A stretch of DNA of 64,000 nt, taken from positions 1 through 64,000 of the forward strand of contig JBAGJB010000147.1 in NCBI GenBank assembly GCA_037577475.1. Reading direction: 5' to 3'. The position numbers and the translations under genes are program-made. This DNA comes from Chaunax sp. Z400 (lineage: Eukaryota; Chordata; Actinopteri; Lophiiformes; Chaunacidae). Position 1 is the stretch's first letter; every line of letters starts with the position of its first letter. Positions 45,351-58,500 of the stretch are shown piece by piece. The notes under the pieces are model-generated. The model worked only from the letters and a program-made list of their open reading frames with translations. It ran no database searches and was not told where the DNA came from.

Positions 45351-47713
45351 CTAGTCGGCTGTGGCTCCGTCTTCAGGTTCATACCGCTGCAGCTAGAGAG
45401 ACGGAGAAGAGAGGACATCGACCTTAATTTGATTATTTATGTCACAAAATACAAGTGACACAACTATCATATCACAAGAATATCCTAAACAGAGCTATAC
45501 TGTAAGATGTGAACGATCTTAGCATGAAACTGTTGTAATCCTGTCCTGTTAGTGACCCTAAACGTCTCGTGACAGGTTTAGAGTTTTTGCTTTCTTTCCA
45601 TAGATATTTATAATTATTTAGAACCTCAAAAAAGAGTCACTGTTTATGGCAGCATTCAAATTAATTTCCTTAGATTTCTTGGTGTTTAACTGAAATCGAG
45701 TGGCCACCTGACACAAATCAACAAACGCATACACACACATTCAGGATACTTTGGCTAACAACCACGGAGTCAGCAGACATTAAAACATCACATGAGCCAC
45801 TCCCACATTTGTGTTTATAAAGAGTCAATAGAAGTGGAGATAAAGTGCTCCTTCATTGGTAATAACATGTGCAGAGACAAAGTTAGGTGTTTTAAACGGT
45901 GTGAAATGACGAACGACTTGAACGACCACAAGCAGGAAAAGCTTACCCTTGTTCTGAGGTCTTTGTTTTCCTCTGCCAGACTCGCACACCTTTGCCTCAG
46001 GTCAATCACCTCCTGCTGCAGGACCTCGGTGTCTGCTGAATTCAGGTCAGCGACACCCAGATGCTCCTTGACAAATCTGGGAGGAGCTGGTTAAAGAATC
46101 CAAAGCAAACTGTGGCTCTTTAATCAATATTTCTCTGTATTAATATTGGTGTTTACAGTGATGGGTGGTGAGCTTGAGTCCAAGGCTCAATTGACTATTA
46201 AACCAAGAAGACAATTTCTATCACTTAGTGGTTTGAAAGAGTCTTGTGTAGAAGGATACTCCAGAGCATTGGAGGGCCTCTTTCGTTGCTCATACAAAGC
46301 CACTAGAACTAAATTCCAGGGGGAGAGAAATAGAAACAAGTTAAAAAATATGTCAAAGAATTGTGGCAAATATATCAAATCAAATATCAAATGTCGATAC
46401 ATTTTGGATACTGACAAAATCTGATGGTGAAACTGAGTCAGCAGCAAATGTCTTGTTTACTCATTCTTTGATTAGACATGGCCTAAGGTAAATAACTTAT
46501 TATTGTGTTTAGGTTAAGTTATTATACTGCTCCGTTGTGTTAGGAAACAATTAAAATTGATGCATCCGAGGATCTTGGAATTATGTTATTTGTTTAGTGA
46601 GAAAGAAATGGTTCAATAGAACATTCTTATATTCCTACATCAGTGCGGCAACTCAGCTACTGTGTTGCCCACATGACCACTTCCTTTCTAAACTAACCCC
46701 CCAAAAAAGGAACAAGGATTGGGGAGAAAATGACATCTGCAAGAATGTCACAGCTGGGGCAACATGACCGGGATTGTGCTATTGGGCATGATGGAGGCGG
46801 TTCTTTAACACTGGATTGTGCAGCCATGAGCCGCGACCCGAACGTTATCGGAAACCTGTGGCGTCGGTCGAGTGAGCGAGTTCAACGGCGTGAGCATCCT
46901 CCACAGACTCAGCATCAACTCTGGGCAGCTCTGACTGAAGAGGGGCTGGAGGTTGTGGCTGTAGTCAATGGTGATGGGGGACAAACTAATTGCTGATTGT
47001 GTAAAATGTTTTATATTATTTCACCTGAGAAATTTATGGTGCCATAAATTGTTGGTGCTGTTTATGTTAGGATCTCTTTGTTTGTATTGCTGATTACATA
47101 ATTAAGATAATAATTGAAAGTTAATAAGGAATAAAAAACCAGGTTGCTTTTTTTTTTCTCCATACAAAAAATACTAACCAAGCAAAAATTACACACAAAC
47201 AAAGTGATGTGTTTTTAAATCTACGGAGTGTATTTCCAGTTCAGTCCGTTCATCTGTTGATCATCTCTGAATGAAAAGTTTCATTTGTAACTTTGCTTTA
47301 AAGTCTCTTAACTTGTTTTATTATTTTTCATACAATAACAAAGTGAAGTTTGCGCATTGTTGCCAGGCCCAGTAAGGGAAGACCTCCAGAGAGAGAAACG
47401 TTCCATACCAGTGGTAAGACTGTCAACAACACCAGCTTTCTCCAAGTATCTCCGAAACTGTTCCCGTCTGGAGTCTGAAGCCTGGAGGAGGGACAGAAAG
47501 ACATTGGTCTGTTTCCCAGCTTCGGTTTATCAAGAAACATTTACAATCCCAAAAGCTGCCATAGTTGTTCAGCTCACTCACCAAAAACACCTTGTGACAT
47601 CCAGGGTTGCTAATATTAGCTTAGCTAGCTTACAGCTACTAGACAAAAGGTCTCTACACCGCATCAGTGTAACATAAATCGACAGCAAACACACTTACCC
47701 TATGATGTGCCAT
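45351..47713 (-). CDS. mycbp: MYCBP (AMY-1), c-Myc binding protein
   Basis: Small coiled-coil protein that binds c-Myc and AKAPs. Five exons on the minus strand: 47699-47713 (MAHHR), 47409-47481, 46260-46308, 45947-46076, 45351-45392, total 309 bp, 102 residues plus stop (human MYCBP has 103). All borders are GT-AG and all phases agree. Key segments: SRREQFRRYLEKAGVVDSLT, VLVALYEQRKRPSNALEFV, a leucine-heptad helix EVLQQEVIDLRQRCASLAEE and the end LQRYEPEDGATAD. The first coding exon is only five codons long. Most of the conserved EEPEKP motif is replaced by EQRKRPS. It lies head to head with rragc about 1 kb apart. Confidence 0.95.
46730..46965 (+). mobile_element. Tc1/mariner transposase relic
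   Basis: A plus-strand frame ends SRDPNVIGNLWRR...PPQTQHQLWAAL, matching the C-terminal SPDLNPIENLW...LWxAL signature around the last catalytic residue of Tc1 transposases. Only this tail is recognisable. It lies in a mycbp intron. Confidence 0.65.
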
Positions 47714-48761
47714 AATTACGTTGACTTCCCTCTTATAGATACTATGATTTGTGTCACGCCTGATCTTGTCCAAGCACTTTGAGAAAGCGGTTAAATTGTC
47801 GGGCGGAAAAGTTAAGTTTCGTTTAACATCACGTCCTTCCTTCAAGCAAGTGGTCCACGGGGTTTGATGCTGCCTTCAAGTACTCCACGTAAAAACAGAC
47901 AATATATATCAACCATGACAACAGACTAGAGAAAAACAAGACGTCGACATACCCTGATGGTTTTATTTTTCTGTGTGGGCTGGGATCATGTCTTTAGTGC
48001 TTCTAGAAATCGTAAAGACACAGCCACGGCGCTGGAAAGAAGGCATGTTTTATTAAATTTCAATAGACATTCTGTTTCGGAATGGAAAACATGCGTATCA
48101 TAGACCTCCGTGGAAAATGCTTCCACATCCCTTGTCAGATTCATTTCTATGTATTTGACTTAACATATGCCGCAGAGTAAAAAGAAGATTGTGAAATGTT
48201 TGAGTGATATTAACGGGCTATACCGACATTTTTGAAAAATATGATTTTCTTAACTTTACTGTAATGCATTTCTGCCGCCATCTGCTTGTAATGTTGGGGA
48301 ACAACAGGGCTGCTCACTCTGGTTCGTTTTTAACAACCTCGTTTAAATGTTCTCTTTTTAATCAGCAAAAAAAAGTACACGATTTTTGTATTTATTGTTA
48401 CAAACTCGAATGGATTTGAACTGTTGTATCGAGAGTGCGTTTATGTGCTTCTCCGGGTGACAGCGACAATCATCACGAGAGTGACAGGTGGTTCGATCAA
48501 TCATTTGTGGAATTTTCAATCCAACAGCGAATCGGAATCAAGGAGTGGGACCTATGAGCGAGTTGTTTTCAAGAGAGAGGAAATCCTAAGGAAATGTGTG
48601 GGATCATGCTCTGTATTTCCAAGTAGCCTGGGCATTATTGACAAACTATCTCCATTGTTTGACGTTAGTTTGTGGTTCATATCGATCTTCCGATACAAAA
48701 CACAGGTGTGGTGACCGACAAATAAGGGGGGACGAGGGGAAGCTGCTGTCGTTAGGTCAAA
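47714..48761. promoter_or_regulatory. Divergent promoter region mycbp / rragc
   Basis: The two ATGs point away from each other across about 1.05 kb. No TATA box stands out. GTGACAGCGACAATCATCACGAGAGTGACAGG near 48456-48488 contains repeated GTGACA words. UTR limits cannot be set by eye. Confidence 0.45.
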
Positions 48762-51700
48762 ATGTCGATTCAGTACGAGGTGGAACAGCTGAGTGACAGC
48801 TACGGAGTTGCAGACTCGTTCCCCAAAGAGTTCGGTTATGGTGAAGAGGAGGCCGACATCGAGGGCAGCCCGGCGCCATCCGACAGCAAACCGAGAATCC
48901 TGCTTATGGGTTTGAGAAGAAGTGGCAAGTCGTCGATACAGAAGGTACGCCGAGATGTTAACTATTAGCTTTGCGAAGCGAGCCCCACGCAATTGAATGG
49001 GACGTTAGCAAGATAGCTAGCGAGGTTGTTTAGCATGTCGTAAGTGAGGATAACTAAGAACCAGCAGATAACATGTTTAGCTACAGGACAGTGGAGCAAG
49101 TGAGCTCAAAAAAAGCGTCCATGTAGCTCAGGGGTCACCAACCTTTTTGAAACTGAGAGCTACTTCATGGGTACCGAGTCATACAAAGGGCTACCAGTTT
49201 GATACTCTCACCTGAAATAACAAATTTGCTCAGTATGCCATTAGTTATACATCATCTATAATGATTAATGATATTCCTCTATGAGAAGACACTGATCATA
49301 TTAATCATTTCTCACAATAATTATCAACAATGAAATCAAGGTGGGAAACAGATCAATATTCAGCACTTTATCTCTTTAATCTCAGTAATGGTTAAATTGT
49401 CAGATGATCACTTACATCACATTTCATAGGAAAAATGTCCCATTTTCACTAGCCACCGACAAACTTTAACAAATCATCAACTATATTGCACCATGTTTGA
49501 AAAAGTTATCAATAATGTAATGTTAAAGAAAAATCAACTTACATATTTTTAAATAAATGTTGTCACATTTTGAACTAATGACCAAATCTGCAGCATTTTT
49601 AACAAAATTATAACTGTTACATGTCATGAACACCCTTTTAAATTGAACACAATTCTTTATTATAATTAAACTTTGCCATGGCACTGCCATGTTGCCACTG
49701 ACAACATTTGGTATTTGTTTCTTTGTTAGTGGGAAGACTGGCATTGCATGCTGTTCACCAGTGTACTGTAATCTGGTGTGTAACTTGACACTGCAACTGT
49801 GAGTGAGTCTTTCAGATGTGCATCAGTGAGGCGTGTTCTGTGTTTGTTCTTGATGAAGTTCATGTCAGAAAACGCTGATTCACAGAGATAGGTTGAACTA
49901 AACAGGCTGGCAACCTTCACAGCTGCTGTGCATACACCACTGTACTTCTCTGTGTCAACAAGGCACCAAAAGTTTGGTGCAGTCTGGTAGGCTTTGAGGT
50001 GTAGGTCACTTTGCAGCGTTATGATTTCCATCTCCACCTGTCCAGCATCCAAGTTGAATGTTGCACTTAGTTTCTCAGCAAAGCATGTTGTGTCCACATT
50101 CATGAAAGGGTTGGAAATGAATGACACACATGGAGAGGGTGGAGATTAGATCGGTTCCATTTTTCTCTTCTTTAAGTACAGTGTTAGCGATTATCATCAT
50201 TGCTTCTTTGACAACTTCTCCATCAGAAAATGCCTTCTTCTTCTTGATCAGAAAATGTGTAGCTCTAAACGAGGCTTCAGTTGCTTTTTGTGACTTCTTC
50301 GCCGGCCTCGTGAAAAAAGACTGTTGCTTACCCAAAGCTGCCTTTAGCTCACTGGCTTTTTCTGGCCGTAGTGAGCTTCCCGGTAGGTAGTTAGCATGGT
50401 AGCTTTTGTGACACGTAGTGAAGTGTCTCTCAACATTGTGCCGCTTTGCCGTCGCCACAGTCGACCCGCAAATGAGACACACGCAGGTTTCTTTCACAGA
50501 CGTAAAAAAGAACTCCTCCTCCCATTCGTTGTGAAAGTGATATTTTTTCTTCCTTTTTTCTGCCATGTTTTTGGGGTAAGAACCTGCATTCAGCTCATCT
50601 TTGCTGCGCCGCTAGCTTACTCTCCACCACTGGTTTTGTCACGCGCACAATACAGACCTTTGAACTAGAGTAGGTCAGAGTTCACCTAAACTTATCTAAA
50701 CTTCATATAATGAACATATTTTCAAGTTATTGTCATTTTTAAATCTATATAAATGCAAGTGTGATTATAAAAGAATAGCAACAGAATAAAATAAAATTTT
50801 AGACGCGGCTCACTAGTAAGTTGTGCTATTTTTAGAGCAGGCCTGCGGGCGACTCATTAAGTCCTTGGGGGCGACCTGGTGCCCGCGGGCACCGTGTCGG
50901 TGACCCGTAGTACTTAGCCTTCAATGGAAGCTAACGTCAGTGTAGCTGTATTAGTGAATGATTAACTAGGTGGACAGAGGATAGGCGAATCTTTACTGAT
51001 ATGTGGACACAGAGCATGTGACTGTCGTGTTAAAAACCTGTCCAACATGCCAAATATATCTTGGTCCAACCCAGCTGTAATGCATAGGGCAGGACTGATG
51101 TGCTGCTCTCACATGACCGCAAGCTGACCACACCTTCCAACCTGCAAGTCACAACACTAAATCAGTGCACCAGTCACCACAGCACCTGCAGTTTGATCAT
51201 TGTATTCGTTGCACGTAAATCATGGCCTGATTGATCAATTATAGTGGGTTCTGGGAGAAAGGATTTTTATTGTAGATAGGTTCCTCTCACCTTCATGTTC
51301 ACATTAAATCCAGAGCAGCCGGTGCTCCCAGTGTTTTACCCAGAACATTTTCTCAGACAGAGGAATAAACTTGCCATATCCTGATGGAGCTTGTCTTGTG
51401 ATCAATTTAATTGAAAGAAAAGGGCCTACACACTTCCCTGCATGATTAACATCAGAATATTTTTATGATACTCATAGTAGTGGTCTTCTTTTTAGGTAAG
51501 ATGATGTAAGATTCCTTGATTGAAATGCCTTTTCTAAATGTGTGATCCTGCAAGACTAGTTATCTCACTCCTGCTTTTCAAGTCTACCACTTTCAGACTG
51601 GCACTGTGGTTGAATAATAGATGAAATGCTTGTGTGCCCTCAATGATATTTTATTATTTATGTGAAAATTCAAAGGGGAAGTGGCATCAGGCTGTATATA

Positions 51701-54700
51701 GCGTGATACTCCAGGAGCCTTTCCTACAGATGTAGCCTGAAGAAACAAAAGTAAAGAATTGCGGTTACTTGTGCTGAAGTGCTCCCGCGCTGTTTCACCA
51801 CAATCCACACACACACTGTCAAGTCTCAGATTAATGCTTCCCTGTAAACCCCCAGTATGGGCTGAAAAATCCATGTGATTTGGCTTTTTGCTGGCTCATT
51901 GGCCTGCGACCTGTGGCCCACATACTTATTCAGAATGGCAGTGCTGGAGGAAACACTCCTAGGTCTTCTACCATCACCTACTACAACTTATATTCTACCT
52001 GTTACTGTATTCATAAGACCAACACCCTGTTCAACCCTTGACCTCACCCTACAGATGCATTCTGCTGTTTTAAAGCAGGCCGCATTAATGTGCTGAATGG
52101 AAAGTTGCATGTGTTGCATCAGATGAGTGTGACGCCTGAATTTCTTCGTGCTCGAATTATACAACCAGCCAAAGTAAAGTGCATTTTGCATATTTTAAGT
52201 TAAATGCATTGATCGACTGAACTTTAAGAGCAAGATTAAGAATGTAGATCATAAATAATATGAAATTTTAGAAAATATAAAATGTAGAAAAGAATAAAAT
52301 TTGAACCTTGGCTTTTGGTATACAATATAAACTGAAGCCTATATGCTATAGTCAATAGTCCTTGGCAAACCATTGCTTTCCACCTTGTATTAGAACACAG
52401 TTGGAACTAAACCTTGATTAAGAGGCTGCAGTAGATAATCATTTCATGTTTTTTTTAGCACTTCTGGGGAGTGTCATCACACTCGTATATTGTGTGGACT
52501 GCTGGAAAGAGCAAGTTTCATACACATACAGTATGAATGCATATTCACACGCAGCACGGATATCTTCTCATCGGACTTCCTGAGAGCTGCAGTACACGAA
52601 CAGCATTGCCAGTCGGCGTTCATCGAACAAAATAAATAGCTGTATTTTCCCCTCTCAAGTCACAGAACACAAACCCAGGAGTGGCTGCAAAACAGACACC
52701 GACAGCTCAGCTACAGGTTAGCGTGACAGACGGACTAGAGAGAGAGAGAGAGAGAGAGAGATGCACTGCAGACTAGCACATCAAGTTGACATTTCTGTTA
52801 TTTGCTGACATCAAACTTGCAGGGGAAAACAAGCTCGCCTGATTGCCGTACCCGCACAGGAGGATGGTTCCGCTTCATCCTTTCATGGAAGTTGTAAACA
52901 TTGACACCAACATGTCAATGATTGACACCCGCTTTTGATAGGAAGGGGGAGGTGGGGGCCACAGTGAGCGCTGCACACAGTGTGTGTGTTTGTGTGTGTG
53001 TGTTTGGTGTGTGTGTACAGCAAGGGGTGGGGAGACTGACTGGAAATGAAAGATGCACAGAATATAATGTTTATCTTTAATGTTATGAATAATATTTTCA
53101 GTTCATTATGAGGCTGTGGCAGGACAAACTGACTGTCACAGTCTTCGTAATAAATGGGAAAGACTCATGTTAATTTCATAATCAATGCATTTAATAAAAA
53201 TAAACACAGTTGGTGCAAGTGTGTTTGAAATTGCAATATACTGTGGTATTTTTGTGTTGATTATTTCTCCACTTGACTAAAGCTAATTGAAAGGGGCTTT
53301 AAAATAGTTACATGGGTTATGTGTATCTCCTGCTTTCAGCACTCTCTTATTTTTGGATTTATCTTGTACTTATTATTATTTTAGGACTCCAGCTCACCCA
53401 CATCGAATCACCAAGACAAGTGATCTGCATTTATTCCACTTAAAGATGATCATAACTCTGATTTCAGGTGGTGTTCCACAAAATGTCTCCCAATGAGACC
53501 TTGTCCCTGGAGAGCACCAACAAAATCTACAAGGACGACATCTCCAGCAGCTCCTTCGTCAACTTCCAGATCTGGGACTTCCCCGGGCAGGTCGACTTCT
53601 TCGACCCGACCTTCGACTACGAAATGATCTTCAGAGGAACCGGGGCTTTGATATTTGTCATCGACGCTCAGGTGAAGAACTGGGGGGGGGGGAGAGTAGA
53701 AAAAAATCTTTCAAATGCCCTGACTGAAAATGTCAATTTCTGCATTTCCTCTTTCTGTGTTTTTTACTGACTGGACATAACATTTTACTTATACAAAACC
53801 TGACAATATTTGGACCCAGTTTCACACGTTTTCTTTCCATTTACCAAAGGTGAAACTGCACACACAAAGACAACATTTTGCTCATAAAGTACTGTGGAAG
53901 CCCTCGAGAATAAACTCAGTGATGAACTGCCAGAGCTGCCTGGATAAAAAGACCAATTACGGGCCACGGCTTTTATGCCAATACTATCCACTTGATAGCA
54001 CTAAGTGCTATTAAGAAGTAACCTCAAGATACAATTTCAGCCATAGCTGATCTGAATGCAGGGTTTATTTGCACTCGAGGAGGTGCATCAGATACAAATC
54101 GCTTCATTTGAGGATACTTGTTTTTGTCTTACTGTTTTGGAAGACAACACTGTGGTACATTTCCTCATACATGTTGTCTGTTTCACACTTATATAAGCAG
54201 TGTGTCTTGACCTTCTTGTTCCTTTTACTGACGGCAATTAGCCCCGGCATATTCATTATAATTGCAATTTAGCTTTTGTGTCTAATTTGAAGCTGCACAG
54301 AAACATTGAGGCACTCGTCCAAGTCATATGCTGTTTTCATGCTATCTAAATGCTCAGTGAAGTGTGATTATTTTGTTCTCAATTCATGGAACTCTGTACA
54401 GTATAGCAGAAGTAAAGGTGCGATGGTGTGCATGAATGCATTCGCAGGAGATAAGTTTGATATGAAATAGAGACAGTATGGGACTTGGAAGTTTTCCGTT
54501 TTCTTTTGCATTCATGGCCAACTTCACGATTCCCTTTTTAACACGTTGCCTTCTTACTCTTTAGGATGATTACGTGGAAGCCCTGGGCAGGCTTCACCTC
54601 ACGGTGTCGCAGGCCTACCGAGTCAATCCAGAGATCAACTTCGAGGTGTTTATCCACAAAGTGGACGGCCTATCAGATATTCACAAGATCGAAACCCAGG

Positions 54701-55516
54701 GGGACATCCACCAGAGAGCCAATGACGATCTGGCGGATGCTAGTTTGGAAAAGCTGCATCTCAGGTACGTCTTGTCTAACATTAATATTATTTTACTTCT
54801 ACATCTGTGCTCGGGTAAAAAAAACAAAAAAAAGAAGACATTTCTTTCCTGCTACCTATGCAATCAGAAAGGATGTTAATCTAGAGAGTCTCTTCAACTT
54901 ATTGTGTCTTAAACACACTTCTACATATGGGCACCAGTGTTTTCTAGTAATCTGGCTCACACCTGTATTCTATGCATGTTTAGTCTTAGTTTCACTGTCA
55001 TTTCTCTTTATTACAAAGCTATAGAAGGCTCCCCTTTCTCGTCGTGACACCAGAGACTGTCAATATAAGAATCTTTAAATATTTTTAGACCCATTCAAGA
55101 AGCTTCTATATTCTTGCAGGCCACAAGCTCTGCTGTGAGTTCTGTCCATATGCCTTCACACTGCAAAAAAAGAGTGTGAAGTAAAATACAAGAAATAAAC
55201 ACTGAATTTGAGGAGAAAAATGGCTTAATACTAGTGAAACTGTCTGTCTGTGCAGCAAGAAAATTTTACTTGTCAAGAAATCTTAAAATTAGTTGGTTCA
55301 GTCTAGAAATCAGTAGTCTCATAAAAAAAGGACATTTTTAAAACAATTCCACATCTAAGATTTGAAATCACTTACAGATGGTCTTGTTTGAGGGCACTTT
55401 TGAAATTTTACATGATCCTCTATCTGCATATTGCAACATTAGATGCTTTTTCTTTCAGGTTTTTGTAATAATTGCAGCTCATCTTGTGATAAAGATGCTA
55501 TAAAGGTTTGTGCCAC

Positions 55517-55555
<39 letters not shown>

Positions 55556-58500
55556 ATCAGCTTCCCACTGACTTTATCTAATGAAAACAGAAGCTGTTAG
55601 ACATGCAAGGAAGTAATTGGGTTATTTGGAAGTGGAGTTGCTAAGTTAAACATATTAATTCAGCATTTCTCTCAGCAGTTCTCGCTGCTAAAACAACTTC
55701 CTGCAGCCATTACAAATGGTAGATGTTAACATGTCGGCATAGAGTCCAAACAGCTGGTCGCGCCTCCCACTGCATCAAATTTGAGTCGAGTTTGAAAGTG
55801 AAAGAAAAAAAAAAGGAAAAGAAAAAAGGCTGCGTTCACAAACGGCTTTCCTTTCAGTCGAGTCTACACTTGTAGTATAACATCGTCGCTGTCTGAGGAA
55901 GAGGACTTGTAGAACGTCTATTTTCTTTCTGTTCATCAGCAAGAACACGAGAGAACAGTCACAACTTGTCATCAGGGATGCGCTTCAATTGCCAAAACTC
56001 GACGGCACATATTGAAACTGAAATTGGCATGTTTGTTTGTGTGCGACACCGTAGTTAAACCTGGCCAGCTCTGTGGTTTCAGTAGTATTGTACAACACCC
56101 TGTTTCCTGCATACTCCCAATGTTACTGTGAGATTCCTCTTTGGCCCCTTAATGTGAAACAATGATGCGTCAGATACTATAGCTGTTAGGATTCAAGCTC
56201 CCAAAGGTCTGACATACTTACACACGAGATGTAAAAAGAAAGTGCAGCAAGTGTCATTTGGTTCATATTCTCTAACGTCATTGGACAGTAGTTCACACTG
56301 TGGCTCCTTTTCTTAAATAAACCTCATGAATTGTGTGATTTGTTAAGTATTGTGGTCTTTTTTTTGTTTGTTTGTCAAATGTATGGATTTCTTTGCTTTT
56401 TGCCTTTTTTACCCTGTCAATTTTTTAATACCTGTGGCATATTGTGACCGATGGGCGACCAAAATAAGACCTGCACTTTTCCACGGAGTAACTGCAGCTC
56501 CTGCAGCTGTACTGATGTCTGGGCTCTTCAGGCACATGATTTACTATGTTTTATGTGTCGTGAGATGGTTCTTTATTCCGGTTAGATATCCAGAGTGAGA
56601 TGTATGTTGTTGCAGAGAAGGCCTTTTATTGGTGCTGTCTTTATTGCAATGCATTGCAAGGTTGAGCTCCTGCCAAGTGTCTGCAGACGGTTACTGGCTT
56701 CCTCGTGGGCTGACCTTTTTATTTATACTGTATATCTCACCAGCCAAAGTCTATAAGTCATGCGCGTCCAGTTTTGCCACAGTCACGTTTTTGCTCACAT
56801 TTGTTATTCCTGTTTTGTTTTTTTTCTGTCAGGTTTGAACGCTTCAGTTAAAACGCCTTATCATTCAGTGTCTGTCATGCGATCTCATGACCGTCTGTAT
56901 TTTTTACCTGCTTTCAAAGCAAGTTTTGAGGAAGTGAGGAGCGTTTGCTACTGCTATCTGCTTATTCATTTCCTTCTTTTTTCCATCTCATTCAGCTTTT
57001 ACTTGACAAGTATTTACAACCGCTCCATCTTCGAGGCCTTCAGCAAAGTGGTGCAGAAGTTCATTCCTCAGCTGCCCACTCTGGAGAACCTTCTAAACAT
57101 CTTCATTTCTGTAAGTAAACAGCAGCCAACACCTTGTTGACAACTCTTTATGTGCATGACGTGAGTCACTGCTAGCCCTGATGCTGCTGTATAGTCAGAA
57201 GCTCCTCCACTGCCTGTACAGTCCTTGAATGTAAATGCCAGTGTGTGAATGTTGCACAGGATTTCTAACTCGGAGACATTCTCAGTGATACATTTGAAAT
57301 CATATTGACTGCCAATAACATCCAAAAAAAAAAAAAAAAAACTGCGTGAGATTTATCTAATCAACGTAACAAGCGGTTCCACCTTACATGATGTGCCAAA
57401 ATTGACTTCTTTTCCCAAGTGCTGTGAAGTCTTCTTACTATAGACGTTATATTTTATTTTTGAATTAAGTTAATTAGAAGTTCATCAAAGAGCGATTTAA
57501 CGTTTGTCATCAAAAACTGTTCGTGGTGCAACGATATCTGTGCTTTCGTTTGGCTTTACTTTCCTCTCATTTTCCTAACTTCTCCCTCTTTTGCTCGTCT
57601 CTTCTTCTCCGAATGATATTCTTCACTGACAGAATTCAGGGATAGAGAAGGCCTTCCTGTTCGATGTGGTCAGTAAGATCTACATCGCCACAGACAGCTC
57701 TCCTGTCGACATGCAGTCCTACGAGCTGTGCTGCGATATGATCGATGTCGTCATCGACGTCTCCTGCATCTATGGGTGAGTTTTTGATTTATTTATTAGT
57801 TCATTAATAAAGGTGGTCACATTTGGGTTATGGTTGTGTTGTTCTCTTGCCCTCATTTAGATGCAGCTTGAATTTTCACAAGTTTAACCTACATAAAAAG
57901 TTAATTGAAATCATGGTGTATAAATGTATTTATTAAATACAGAAAAACATTCACTTGAATCTGCTGTAATTTCCTTATGCTTTAAGATCTAAAGTTCACT
58001 CATGTTTCTCCTAGAGATGCTTTTATTGAAGCAAATCTTAATCAGGCTTTTTTTTTCACATTTTCACTGAAGGATATTGGGTTTTTTTGTGTGTGTGTTT
58101 TTTTTAACAGTCTGAGGGAGGATGGCAGCGGCAGCGCCTATGACAAGGAGTCCATGGCAATCACCAAGCTTAACAACACCACTGTGCTGTACCTGAAAGA
58201 GGTCACCAAGTTCCTGGCCCTCGTCTGCATCCTGCGAGAAGAAAGCTTTGAGCGCAAAGGTAACCTGTCACTGAAATCTGTGGTCCCCTGGAGCTCATTT
58301 GGCTAATGGCTAATGTGGCCTCGGGTCAGGGAAGTCCAAACAAGGACATTTATAAATGTAATGTCTTGCAGTTAAGTACATTATTGAGAAAAAAACCACT
58401 AACTTAGCATTTGATTTTCCTCCTGACCTTTAACCCCTAGTGTTGGTCAAGCTCACAAAACAGCAATTCAACAGCATGTATTAATTCTATATCGTTTCAT

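Noticed and set aside
56350..56950. ORFs rich in hydrophobic residues in rragc intron 3
   Set aside because: T-rich intron sequence gives Phe/Leu codons by chance; no splice or domain evidence.
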